Assembly (NCBI GenBank): GCA_027311485.1
Contig: DAICYU010000227.1
Span: 1 to 6,824 of the forward strand
Length of the DNA stretch: 6,824 nucleotides
Source: Acetobacteraceae bacterium
GTDB taxonomy: Bacteria; Pseudomonadota; Alphaproteobacteria; Acetobacterales; Acetobacteraceae
Direction of reading: 5' to 3'
Shown here: positions 1 through 6,052 of the stretch, piece after piece
How positions within the stretch are numbered: position 1 is the stretch's first letter
Layout: every line of letters begins with the position of its first letter
Position numbers and translations under genes: made by a program
The notes under the pieces: generated by a model
What the model was told of the DNA's origin: nothing
Databases searched by the model: none
The model's input: the letters and a program-made list of their open reading frames with translations, nothing else

Positions 1-1
1 C

Positions 2-187
2 GCCTTTATTGCCGGCGCTGATTTCACCCTGTGCGACATTCCCTGGGGTGTGCATGCCCATCGCTGGTTCGGCATGAATTACCAGGGTCTGACGCGGCCC
101 GAGATGCCGGCTCTACGCGCCTGGTATGATCGTCTGTGTGAACGGCCAGGCTATCACAAGCACGTCGTTGGCTGCCCCATTTCATAG
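2..187 (+). CDS. Glutathione S-transferase, C-terminal fragment (5' end outside window)
   Basis: The first 61 codons in this frame run open from the window edge to a TAG stop and encode the end of the all-helical C-terminal domain of a cytosolic glutathione S-transferase. The segment FIAGADFTLCDIPWGV carries the conserved 'T-x-x-D' N-capping box and hydrophobic staple of GST helix 6. The segment PALRAWYDRLCERPGYHKHV matches the usual last helices of bacterial GSTs. Family members conjugate glutathione to electrophiles or act as glutathione-dependent reductases or isomerases in the cytosol. The thioredoxin-like glutathione-binding domain lies outside the window, so the subclass and substrate cannot be judged. 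It lies 86 bp upstream of the aminotransferase on the same strand, but a palindrome at its stop suggests separate transcription. The family call is fairly secure; the specific function is unknown. Confidence 0.85.
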   Translation, partial: AFIAGADFTLCDIPWGVHAHRWFGMNYQGLTRPEMPALRAWYDRLCERPGYHKHVVGCPIS

Positions 188-203
188 CAGGCGCGCGCCT
201 GCT
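186..203 (+). terminator. Perfect 18-nt palindrome overlapping the GST stop codon, probable terminator
   Basis: The sequence AGCAGGCGCGCGCCTGCT is a perfect inverted repeat. It can fold as a 7-bp GC-rich stem (186-192 with 197-203) around a GCGC loop. It is followed by a short T-rich stretch (TTTAT). It overlaps the last two bases of the GST TAG stop. The T tract is short, so termination efficiency is uncertain. A protein-binding palindrome upstream of the next gene is the alternative. Confidence 0.5.
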
Positions 204-273
204 TTATACAAAGGTTGTTGCAAACCGAGGCTCTGCGTGCTTGCTACAGGCCCCTGTCGAGGGATCGTTTGTC

Positions 274-1449
274 ATGTCCGAGTTTGTGTCCGGCCGCCAC
301 TTCCTGAACACGCCGGGGCCGACGAATTTACCTGAACGCGTGGTGCAGGCGATGTCTCGCCACACCATCAACCACCGCGGTCCGGAATTCGGCGCTGTCG
401 GCCGCGAAGCGGTGTCGCGGCTGAAGACGGTGTTCAACACGCAGGGCACAATTGGGATTTTTCCGTCCTCGGGCACCGGCGCGTGGGAATCCGCCCTGGT
501 GAACGTGCTGGCCCCTGGCGACCGGGTGCTGATCAGCCGCACCGGCCAGTTCTCCCATTTGTGGGAGCAGATGGCGACGCGCTTCGGCCTGGATGTGATC
601 GCGCTGGACACCGACTGGCGGCGCGGCGCTGACGCGACGGCGATGGGCGACGTGCTGGCGGAGGATCGCGAGCATCGCATCAAAGCCGTGCTGGTGGTCC
701 ACAGTGAGACTTCGACGAGCTGCATGACCGATATCGCGGCGGTACGGGCGGCGATGAACCGCGCGTCGCATCCGGCGCTGCTGATGGTCGATGCCATCTC
801 CTCCCTTGCCTGCGCGCCGTATGAGCACGATGCGTGGGGCGTGGACGTGACCGTCGCCGGATCCCAGAAAGGTCTGATGGTGCCGCCGGGCCTGTCCTTC
901 CTCGCGATCAGCGACAAGGCATTGGCAGCGGCGCGCGCTGGCGGTGCCTCTCGCCGCAGCTACTGGGATTGGGAACCGCTGGTGAAGTCGAACCAGACGG
1001 GGTTCTTCCCCTACACGCCGGCCATCACCCTGCTGTACGGGTTGAATGAGGCAATCGCCATGCTGACCGAGGAAGGGCTGCCGAACGTGTTCGCCCGCCA
1101 TGACCGGTATGCGCAGGCGACCCGGATCGCGGCGCAGGCTTGGGGGCTGGAGCTGCAATGTGCCGACCCGGCTGCCTATGCGCCCGGTGTGACCGCGATC
1201 CGCGTGCCGGACGGACACAGCGCGGACAAGCTGCGCGGCGTGATCCTCGACCGGTTTGACATGAGCCTTGGCAACGGCCTGGGACGCATCGAGGACAAGG
1301 TGTTCCGCATCGGCCACATGGGCGACCTGGGCGTGCTGTCGTTGACCGGCGCGCTTACCGGCGTGGAAATGGGGCTGCGCGCGGCGGGCATTCCGCACAA
1401 AGAAGGCGGCGTGCAGGCGGCGATGCGTTTCCTGGCCGGGGCAAACTGA
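274..1449 (+). CDS. sgaA: Serine-glyoxylate aminotransferase (class V, PLP-dependent)
   Basis: This gene encodes a 391-residue fold-type I, class V aminotransferase. The family transfers the amino group of L-serine to glyoxylate, giving hydroxypyruvate and glycine (EC 2.6.1.45), in the cytosol. The N-terminus has the family start FLNTPGPTNLPERV. SSGTGAWESAL forms the phosphate-binding turn, and VHSETSTS lies in the active-site region. The segment MVDAISSL holds Asp173, which should contact the PLP pyridine nitrogen. Lys199 in GSQKGLM is the Schiff-base lysine. RSYWDWE, GFFPYTPAITLLYGL and the C-terminal RFDMSLGNGLG...VFRIGHMGDL are hallmarks of the SgaA branch rather than of alanine-glyoxylate enzymes. 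The length is normal. I chose the ATG at 274 because a GAGGGA Shine-Dalgarno (259-264) lies nine bases upstream; an in-frame TTG at 241 has no such support and adds 11 unconserved residues. No other serine-cycle gene is visible, so glyoxylate detoxification or glycine/serine exchange is as likely as methylotrophy. Use of another amino donor cannot be excluded. Confidence 0.92.
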   Translation: MSEFVSGRHFLNTPGPTNLPERVVQAMSRHTINHRGPEFGAVGREAVSRLKTVFNTQGTIGIFPSSGTGAWESALVNVLAPGDRVLISRTGQFSHLWEQMATRFGLDVIALDTDWRRGADATAMGDVLAEDREHRIKAVLVVHSETSTSCMTDIAAVRAAMNRASHPALLMVDAISSLACAPYEHDAWGVDVTVAGSQKGLMVPPGLSFLAISDKALAAARAGGASRRSYWDWEPLVKSNQTGFFPYTPAITLLYGLNEAIAMLTEEGLPNVFARHDRYAQATRIAAQAWGLELQCADPAAYAPGVTAIRVPDGHSADKLRGVILDRFDMSLGNGLGRIEDKVFRIGHMGDLGVLSLTGALTGVEMGLRAAGIPHKEGGVQAAMRFLAGAN

Positions 1450-1531
1450 CGCGGCGCAACCGTTCCCTCTCTGGCCGCGCCTGATCTGGGCACACCCTGT
1501 CCGATCAGATTTCGACTTTGATCATCTACTC

Positions 1532-1568
1532 ATAAAGCCGGAACCGACGCTGTCGGTTCCGGCTTTAT
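1532..1568. terminator. Strong rho-independent terminator, 17-bp perfect stem, probably bidirectional
   Basis: Bases 1532-1548 (ATAAAGCCGGAACCGAC) pair perfectly with 1552-1568 across a three-base GCT loop. The stem is GC-rich in the middle and ends in CTTTAT on either strand, so it can act in both directions. It lies 83 bp past the sgaA stop and is the likely end of that transcript. It could also catch read-through from the convergent clc gene. Confidence 0.85.
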
Positions 1569-1635
1569 GTCGTACCGATGCCCAGCCGGTGGTTCCCTGC
1601 TGGCCGGCGCCGGGTAATCTGCAACTGCGGTATGC

Positions 1636-1668
1636 GGATGAACGGCCACCCCGGTGGGCCGTTCATCC
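1636..1668. repeat. Inverted repeat, 12-bp stem, in the sgaA/clc convergent gap
   Basis: Bases 1636-1647 (GGATGAACGGCC) pair perfectly with 1657-1668 around a nine-base spacer rich in C and G. It starts 36 bp past the clc stop on the minus strand. No T tract follows on either strand, so it is not a classical intrinsic terminator. It could protect the 3' end of the clc mRNA or act with Rho. The rest of the 1450-1704 gap holds only the 1532-1568 terminator and no convincing gene. Confidence 0.55.
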
Positions 1669-1704
1669 CCAGAGGGCCGCTCAGCTTCTTGGCGAGGTCG
1701 ATCC

Positions 1705-3612
1705 CTACTCCGCCACGGCCGGCACCGCTCTGCGCCCGCGACCGATGCCGAAGAAGGCCATCCGCTGGGTTTCCTCGGCCACGATCTTGCCGCGCACATG
1801 CAGCAGGTCCTTCCAGCCGATATAGCCAACCAGCCTGCCGTCATCGCGGGCGATGACCGGCAGCCGCCCGATGTTCAGCGCCATCATCCGGTTGACGATC
1901 CCTTCCAGGTATTCGTCCGGATAGGCGGTGACCACCGGCTGCCCTGCCAGCAGCGTGCGCAACGGCGTATCGCGGCGGATGCCCTGCCGCCGCCAGGCCA
2001 TCACTGCGGGCGGACTGACAATGCCCAGGACACGGCGATCCGCGTCGATGACCGGGAAGCTGGGGTGCCTGGTGGTCGGATCGGTCAGGAAGGCCGTGAC
2101 TTCCCTCAGCGTCATGGTTTCCGGCAGGGTTTCCACCTTCGTCGCCATGACTTCCTGCACCCGCGTCAGCGCGAACGGATCCACCCGGTATTCGCGTGCC
2201 AGATGGTGACCCCGCCGAGCGACCTTTTCGGTCAGGATGGAGCGGCGCATGAGCAGCACCGTGACGGCATGCGCGGTGACACAGGCGGTGATCAGCGGCA
2301 ACAGGACGTGGGTGTTGCCGGTCAGTTCCACGGCGAAGAACGTGGCCGTCAGCGGCGACCGCATTGTGCCGCCCATCGTCGCGCACATCGCCATCAGCGC
2401 CCAGAAACCCGGGCTCGCAGCAGGAAAAATGTGCGCCAGCGCCGCCCCCATAGCGCCGCCCATGATCAGCAGCGGTGCCAGCACGCCGCCCGACGTGCCG
2501 GAGCCCAGCGCCACCGCCCAAATGATCGCCTTCACAACCAGCAGCAGCAGCGCCGAGGTGGGAACGACGCCGCCCTGCAGCATCGCCGCAATGTTGGCAT
2601 AGCCGACGCCCAAGGCCCGCGGCTCGATCAGGCCGCCGACGCCGACGACCACGCCGCCCAGCATCGGCCACCACATCCAATGGATCGGCAGCTTCAGGAA
2701 CCCGTCCTCGCACGCATACACAAGGCGGGTCAGCAGGCCGGACAGCAGGCCGGACAACAGGCCGATCAGCAACCAGGCCAGAAGCGCGGTCGCCGACGTG
2801 TCCATGCCGCCAAGGAAGGGAAACAGCGGCGACGGCAGGCCAAGCGCCGTCCGCTCGACATCGGCGATGATGGCGGCGACGGCGACCGGAATGAAGCTGC
2901 GCGGCGTCCATTCGAACAGCAGCAGTTCGACTGCCAGCATGACCGCGGCGATCGGCGTGCCGAACACGGTGGTCATGCCGGCGGCGGCTCCGGCAACCAG
3001 CAGCGTCTTGCGCTCCGAATCGCTGACCGGCAGCACCTGGGCGATCAGCGATCCGATCGCACCGCCGGTCATGATGATCGGTCCCTCGGCGCCGAACGGG
3101 CCGCCGCTGCCGATGACGATGGCCGAGGACAGCGGCTTCAGGATGGCGACTTTCCAGTCCAGGCGGCTGCGGCCCAGCAGAATCGCCTCGATCGCTTCGG
3201 GAATGCCGTGGCCGCGGATCTTTTCACTGCCATAGCGGGCCATCAACCCGACGATCAGGGCGCCGATCACCGGCACCACCACGGCTGCAAGGCCCAGCGG
3301 CGACAGGCGCAGCGGCAAGTCGGCAAGGGAGAAGCGGCCGAAATAGGCCAGGTTGGTGCAAAGGCGGATCAGGTTGAGCAGCACGACACCGGCACCCACG
3401 CCGAAGGTGCCGACCAGGGCCGCAAGGGCCGCCACCACCAGCACGCGCGGGTTGGTGGTGAAATCGCCCAAAGGCATTTCCCCCTTTGGCGCCCCTGTTG
3501 TCGCATGACCCGCGTTCGCAGGCGCCGAATGAACAGGATTGTGGATCGCATGGTCGATCGCATGATCGGGGGCCGCTTCCGGCTCCGCAAGCGGCGCAGC
3601 AAGTTTTGTCAC
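1705..3612 (-). CDS. ClC-family chloride/anion transporter with C-terminal tandem CBS domains
   Basis: This is an inner-membrane ClC protein of about 635 residues. Residues 1-45 are a polar, His-rich tail. The membrane domain follows at about 55-455, and two CBS domains fill about 485-610; in this family CBS pairs usually bind adenine nucleotides and gate transport. Family motifs are clear: GHGIPE (134-139), GAEGP with the gating glutamate E176 (174-178), and GGVLAP (375-380) where other members have GGxFAP. The position of the Escherichia coli selectivity-filter serine is His135. The region of its internal proton glutamate reads VEL, placing Leu230 at that site. The region of its central tyrosine reads SILTEK, with Leu460. 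From memory, these are shared by a bacterial ClC-CBS clade, so they are probably clade traits rather than damage. I chose the GTG at 3612 because it lies just past the palindrome and keeps the promoter free. An ATG at 3477 would give 590 residues. The open frame continues to 3999, but that part is antisense to marR and unlike ClC. The gene is divergent from marR. Confidence 0.9.
   Translation of the reverse strand: MTKLAAPLAEPEAAPDHAIDHAIHNPVHSAPANAGHATTGAPKGEMPLGDFTTNPRVLVVAALAALVGTFGVGAGVVLLNLIRLCTNLAYFGRFSLADLPLRLSPLGLAAVVVPVIGALIVGLMARYGSEKIRGHGIPEAIEAILLGRSRLDWKVAILKPLSSAIVIGSGGPFGAEGPIIMTGGAIGSLIAQVLPVSDSERKTLLVAGAAAGMTTVFGTPIAAVMLAVELLLFEWTPRSFIPVAVAAIIADVERTALGLPSPLFPFLGGMDTSATALLAWLLIGLLSGLLSGLLTRLVYACEDGFLKLPIHWMWWPMLGGVVVGVGGLIEPRALGVGYANIAAMLQGGVVPTSALLLLVVKAIIWAVALGSGTSGGVLAPLLIMGGAMGAALAHIFPAASPGFWALMAMCATMGGTMRSPLTATFFAVELTGNTHVLLPLITACVTAHAVTVLLMRRSILTEKVARRGHHLAREYRVDPFALTRVQEVMATKVETLPETMTLREVTAFLTDPTTRHPSFPVIDADRRVLGIVSPPAVMAWRRQGIRRDTPLRTLLAGQPVVTAYPDEYLEGIVNRMMALNIGRLPVIARDDGRLVGYIGWKDLLHVRGKIVAEETQRMAFFGIGRGRRAVPAVAE
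2731..2766 (-). repeat. Three tandem 12-bp units inside clc (SGLL-type tetrapeptides)
   Basis: Two identical units, CAGCAGGCCGGA at 2731-2742 and 2743-2754, are followed by a third at 2755-2766 that differs at two positions. On the coding strand they give the run GLLSGLLSGLLTRL, inside a hydrophobic stretch at about residues 284-297 of the ClC protein. The unit length keeps the frame, so gain or loss by slippage would insert or delete four residues in a membrane helix. Confidence 0.8.
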
Positions 3613-3650
3613 GTTCGTCCGTATGTCCCTGGGAATGATTGAGCGGCTGC

Positions 3651-3690
3651 CATAACATATCGTGACACGATATATATACCACAAAACACG
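3651..3690. promoter_or_regulatory. AT-rich divergent promoter region between clc and marR
   Basis: This 40-bp stretch is markedly AT-rich against the GC-rich surroundings. It contains TATATATA (3671-3678), a plausible -10 element for marR, and on the other strand TATGTTATG, a plausible -10 for clc. Exact -35 boxes are not clear on either strand. The region lies between the clc start (3612) and the marR start (3730), so it must serve both genes. Confidence 0.55.
3657..3673. promoter_or_regulatory. Probable MarR operator, perfect 17-nt palindrome
   Basis: The sequence ATATCGTGACACGATAT consists of two 8-bp half-sites that are exact inverted repeats around one central A. Size and symmetry fit a MarR dimer site, which is usually a 16-20 bp imperfect or perfect palindrome. 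It lies 44 bp before the clc start codon and 56 bp before marR, overlapping the candidate promoters. The natural reading is repression of both genes by the MarR protein, relieved by an unknown ligand. Binding itself is inferred. Confidence 0.75.
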
Positions 3691-3729
3691 CCGTTGCGAG
3701 CAGCCCGCGCAGAGGCCAGATTTGCCGGC

Positions 3730-4170
3730 ATGATGCCTTCGCAGCTCGACCGGCAGGACTACCGGACATTGTCCGATTTCCGGTACCTGATTCGCCGTTT
3801 TCTGGAATTCAGTGGCAACGCCGCGCAACGGTGCGGGCTGACCGCGCGTCAGCACCAGACCCTGCTGGCCATCAAAGGCTATCCCGGTGATGGCAACCCG
3901 ACGATCGGGGAGCTGGCGGAGCGTCTGTGCATTCAGCACAACAGCGCCGTGGAACTGGTGGATCGGCTGGTGGACGCAGGTCTCCTCAGCCGAACGCACG
4001 ACGCTGCGGACCGGCGTCGGGTGCTGCTAAGCCTGACGCAGGCGGCTGAACAGCATCTGGCGACGCTGTCCGCAATTCATCTGGAGGAGCTGCGGCGGAT
4101 GCGGCCTGCCCTGCAGCAGATCCTTGATCGGGTCGATGCCCGACCCGGGACGAATGCCGCCGAACCCTGA
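3730..4170 (+). CDS. MarR-family winged helix-turn-helix transcriptional regulator
   Basis: This gene encodes a 146-residue DNA-binding protein of usual MarR length. An N-terminal helix (about 10-35) should form part of the dimer interface. LTARQHQTLLAIKG (37-50) is the family's first core helix region. The helix-turn-helix covers TIGELAERLCIQHNSAVELVDRL (58-80, shown in part here), and the wing contains D94-R95-R96-R97, the classic MarR 'DRR' signature. The C-terminal helices complete dimerisation. Cysteines occur at 35 and 67, but no OhrR-type redox arrangement is evident. I chose the ATG at 3730 with AGAGG (3711-3715) 14 bases upstream, a somewhat long spacing; ATG 3733 is possible, and a TTG at 3694 opens the frame but lies close to the operator. 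The gene is divergent from clc and shares the palindrome at 3657-3673, so autoregulation and control of clc are likely. The ligand is unknown. Confidence 0.88.
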   Translation: MMPSQLDRQDYRTLSDFRYLIRRFLEFSGNAAQRCGLTARQHQTLLAIKGYPGDGNPTIGELAERLCIQHNSAVELVDRLVDAGLLSRTHDAADRRRVLLSLTQAAEQHLATLSAIHLEELRRMRPALQQILDRVDARPGTNAAEP

Positions 4171-4180
4171 TGCGGGGCCA

Positions 4181-4195
4181 CCGGCGCGGCGCCGG
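4181..4195. terminator. Small GC-rich hairpin in the marR/livM convergent gap
   Basis: CCGGC (4181-4185) can pair with GCCGG (4191-4195) around GCGGC. The 47-bp gap between the two convergent stop codons holds little else. There is no T tract on either strand, so terminator function is only a possibility. Confidence 0.25.
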
Positions 4196-4217
4196 GGCTG
4201 CGGTGTTCCCGGTGCGG

Positions 4218-5171
4218 CTACCGCGTCCGGACCACTTTGCGCCAGAGACCGCCGAGGAAGCCGCCGGCCCCGGCCGGCATCAGGAACATGATGGCAATCA
4301 GAATGACGCCATACACCGCGCCCGGCGCCGCCTTGGACACCTGATCCGCCAGGTTCGGCACGAATTCCACGAACGCGGCGCCCAGCAGGGTGCCGCCGAT
4401 GGACGATACGCCGCCGACAACCAAGCCGACGAACAGAAAGATCGAGACGAACACACCGAAGCTGTCCGGGGCGACGAACTGCACCGCGATGGCGCCCAGC
4501 GATCCGGCGAGGCCGGTATACATCGCGCTGAGGGCAAAGGTGCGGGTCTTCACCATGGCGAGGTTGATGCCCATGGTCTCCGCCGCCATGGCGTGATCCC
4601 GGATCGCCATCATGGCGCGCCCGACGCGGCCACGGACGATATTCCAGCCGATCACGTACAGGATCACCGCAACCCCGAGCGTGAACAAGTACAGCCAGGC
4701 ATCCGCCGACAGGTCCAGGCCGAACGGCGCATCCGGCTTGTCGATGACCAGGCCCTGAACGCCGCCGGTCCAGTCATCGATTCCCTTGTATTTCAGGATC
4801 TGCGGGATCGCGACGGCCAGCGCAAAGGTGGTCAGCGCCAGATACAGCCCGCCCAGCCGCAGCGCCGGCAGGCCAATCAGGAAGCCGACCAGCGCACACA
4901 CCGCCGCCGAGACCGGCAGCGTCGCCCAGTACGGCACGTTCCACGTGCTCATGAGGATGGCGGTCGTATAGGCGCCAATCGCGTAGAACGCCCCGTGGCC
5001 CAGCGAGATCTGACCGTTGAAGCCGGTCAGCAAGGCAAGCCCGAGGATGGCGATGCCGTAGACCACCACCATGGTCAGCTGGAACAGATGGTAATTGGTC
5101 ATAAATGCCACCGGCACAGCGGCGGCGAGTATGACCAGAACCGGGAACAGCCAGGATGCGCGCATGGTCAT
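4218..5171 (-). CDS. livM: Branched-chain amino acid ABC transporter permease LivM
   Basis: This 317-residue integral inner-membrane protein is one half of the permease pore of a LIV-type (HAAT family) ABC importer; it pairs with LivH. A first membrane segment spans about residues 7-24. The family motif TGFNGQISLGHGAFYAIGAY lies at 49-68, and the GGVQGL loop at 136-141. The cytoplasmic coupling region RAMMAIRDHAMAAETMGIN (185-203) should contact the ATPases. Several hydrophobic segments follow, and the protein ends with a basic tail, LWRKVVRTR. Length is normal for LivM. The ATG at 5171 overlaps the livH stop as TAATG, suggesting translational coupling; a second ATG two codons later is an alternative. 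It is the last gene of the operon here and converges with marR. LIV-type systems also carry other amino acids, amides or urea, so the true substrate cannot be read from the permease. Confidence 0.93.
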   Translation of the reverse strand: MTMRASWLFPVLVILAAAVPVAFMTNYHLFQLTMVVVYGIAILGLALLTGFNGQISLGHGAFYAIGAYTTAILMSTWNVPYWATLPVSAAVCALVGFLIGLPALRLGGLYLALTTFALAVAIPQILKYKGIDDWTGGVQGLVIDKPDAPFGLDLSADAWLYLFTLGVAVILYVIGWNIVRGRVGRAMMAIRDHAMAAETMGINLAMVKTRTFALSAMYTGLAGSLGAIAVQFVAPDSFGVFVSIFLFVGLVVGGVSSIGGTLLGAAFVEFVPNLADQVSKAAPGAVYGVILIAIMFLMPAGAGGFLGGLWRKVVRTR

Positions 5172-6043
5172 TACACCCGGCTATACACACGCCGGCCCAT
5201 CAGGCCGGTGGGTTTGATGGTCAGGACCGCGACGATGATCACCAGCGCCAGCGTCAGCTTCAACTCGGTGCCCACCAGGTAGGCGCCGCCGAGGTTTTCG
5301 ATGATGCCGACCATGAAGCCACCGATGACGGCGCCGAGTGGATTGTCGATGCCGCCGAGGAGGGCGCCGGCGAAGGCATAGAGCAGGATGCCGCCCATCA
5401 TGTTGGGATCGAGGAACACGATCGGCGCGACCATGCAGCCGGCGATGGCGCCGATGGCCGCGGCCAGGCCCCAGCCGAGGGCCAGCATCCAGCCGACCCG
5501 CACACCGACCAGGCGGGAGGATGTGGCATTGAATGCGGCGGCCCGCATGGCCAGGCCCAGGCGCGTGTAGCGGAAGAACAGATAGACACTCAGCAGCACG
5601 ATCAGGGTGACGGCGGTTGAGCCGAGTTCATGTCCTGACAGATAGCCGCCCAGCATCGGGTGGTCCGGGAACGGGGTCGGGAACTGCTTGATCGTGTAGT
5701 CGAAGAACCAGCCGCTCAGGCTGTTGATGACGAGCAGCAGGCCGACAAAGACCCCGACGGATGCCAATACCGGTGCATTGGCCAGGGGCCGCATGAGCAC
5801 ACGCTCGATCGCCACCCCGGCGGCGAAGGACAGCGCCACGCCGATGGCCAATGCAACCCAGTAGGGAAATCCGGCATTGATGAACATCAGCGTGACGTAG
5901 GTGGAGAATGTGGCCATCTCCCCCTGCGCGAAGTTCACGTGGTGCGTGGCCTGGTAAATCATGACCAGGGCCAGGGCCACGCTGGCATAGATGCCGCCCG
6001 TGGCAATGCCCGACATGATCTGATGGATGACGCCCTCGAGCAT
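5171..6043 (-). CDS. livH: Branched-chain amino acid ABC transporter permease LivH
   Basis: This 290-residue inner-membrane permease subunit forms the transport channel together with LivM. The N-terminal pattern IMSGIATGGIYASVALALVM is the family opening. It is followed by the highly conserved NFAQGE motif (37-42). The cytoplasmic coupling segment LGLAMRAAAFNATSSRLVGVR (about 163-183, shown in part) matches the EAA-like loop that docks on the ATPases. The C-terminal GGIDNPLGAVIGGFMVGIIENL is also typical. Its length is normal. The ATG at 6043 has a strong AGGGGGG Shine-Dalgarno four bases upstream, located in the nine-base gap after livF. Its stop codon shares a base with the livM start, so the two permeases are probably made in equal amounts. 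Confidence 0.94.
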   Translation of the reverse strand: MLEGVIHQIMSGIATGGIYASVALALVMIYQATHHVNFAQGEMATFSTYVTLMFINAGFPYWVALAIGVALSFAAGVAIERVLMRPLANAPVLASVGVFVGLLLVINSLSGWFFDYTIKQFPTPFPDHPMLGGYLSGHELGSTAVTLIVLLSVYLFFRYTRLGLAMRAAAFNATSSRLVGVRVGWMLALGWGLAAAIGAIAGCMVAPIVFLDPNMMGGILLYAFAGALLGGIDNPLGAVIGGFMVGIIENLGGAYLVGTELKLTLALVIIVAVLTIKPTGLMGRRVYSRV

Positions 6044-6052
6044 CGTGCCCCC

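Noticed and set aside
215..247. TTGTTG ... TGCTAC as a sigma-70-like promoter for sgaA
   Set aside because: The spacing is 21 bp and the -10 match is poor, so it is not supportable.
241..273. TTG start for the aminotransferase at 241
   Set aside because: It lacks a Shine-Dalgarno and adds 11 unconserved residues. The ATG at 274 has GAGGGA at ideal spacing.
328..1398. Long minus-strand frames antisense to sgaA (also 204-917)
   Set aside because: The products are Arg/His-rich and family-less, while the plus strand has complete aminotransferase motifs. These are shadow frames.
1654..3642. A 662-codon open frame on the plus strand, antisense to clc
   Set aside because: The product is a low-complexity mix of Arg, Gln, His, Asp and Gly, typical of a GC-rich shadow frame. 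The opposite strand encodes a clear ClC-CBS protein.
3613..3999. Upstream extension of the clc frame on the minus strand
   Set aside because: It is antisense to the marR coding region and crosses the operator and promoter region. The predicted residues do not resemble a ClC N-terminus.
4262..4279. CCGGCC-rich inverted repeats near the livM 3' end
   Set aside because: They lie inside conserved glycine/alanine-rich coding sequence and are explained by codon content.
4170..5282. A 370-codon plus-strand frame that appears to follow marR with a TGATG-like junction
   Set aside because: It is antisense to livM, and the product is a Gln/Arg/His/Asp-rich shadow without domain features. The junction with marR is coincidental.
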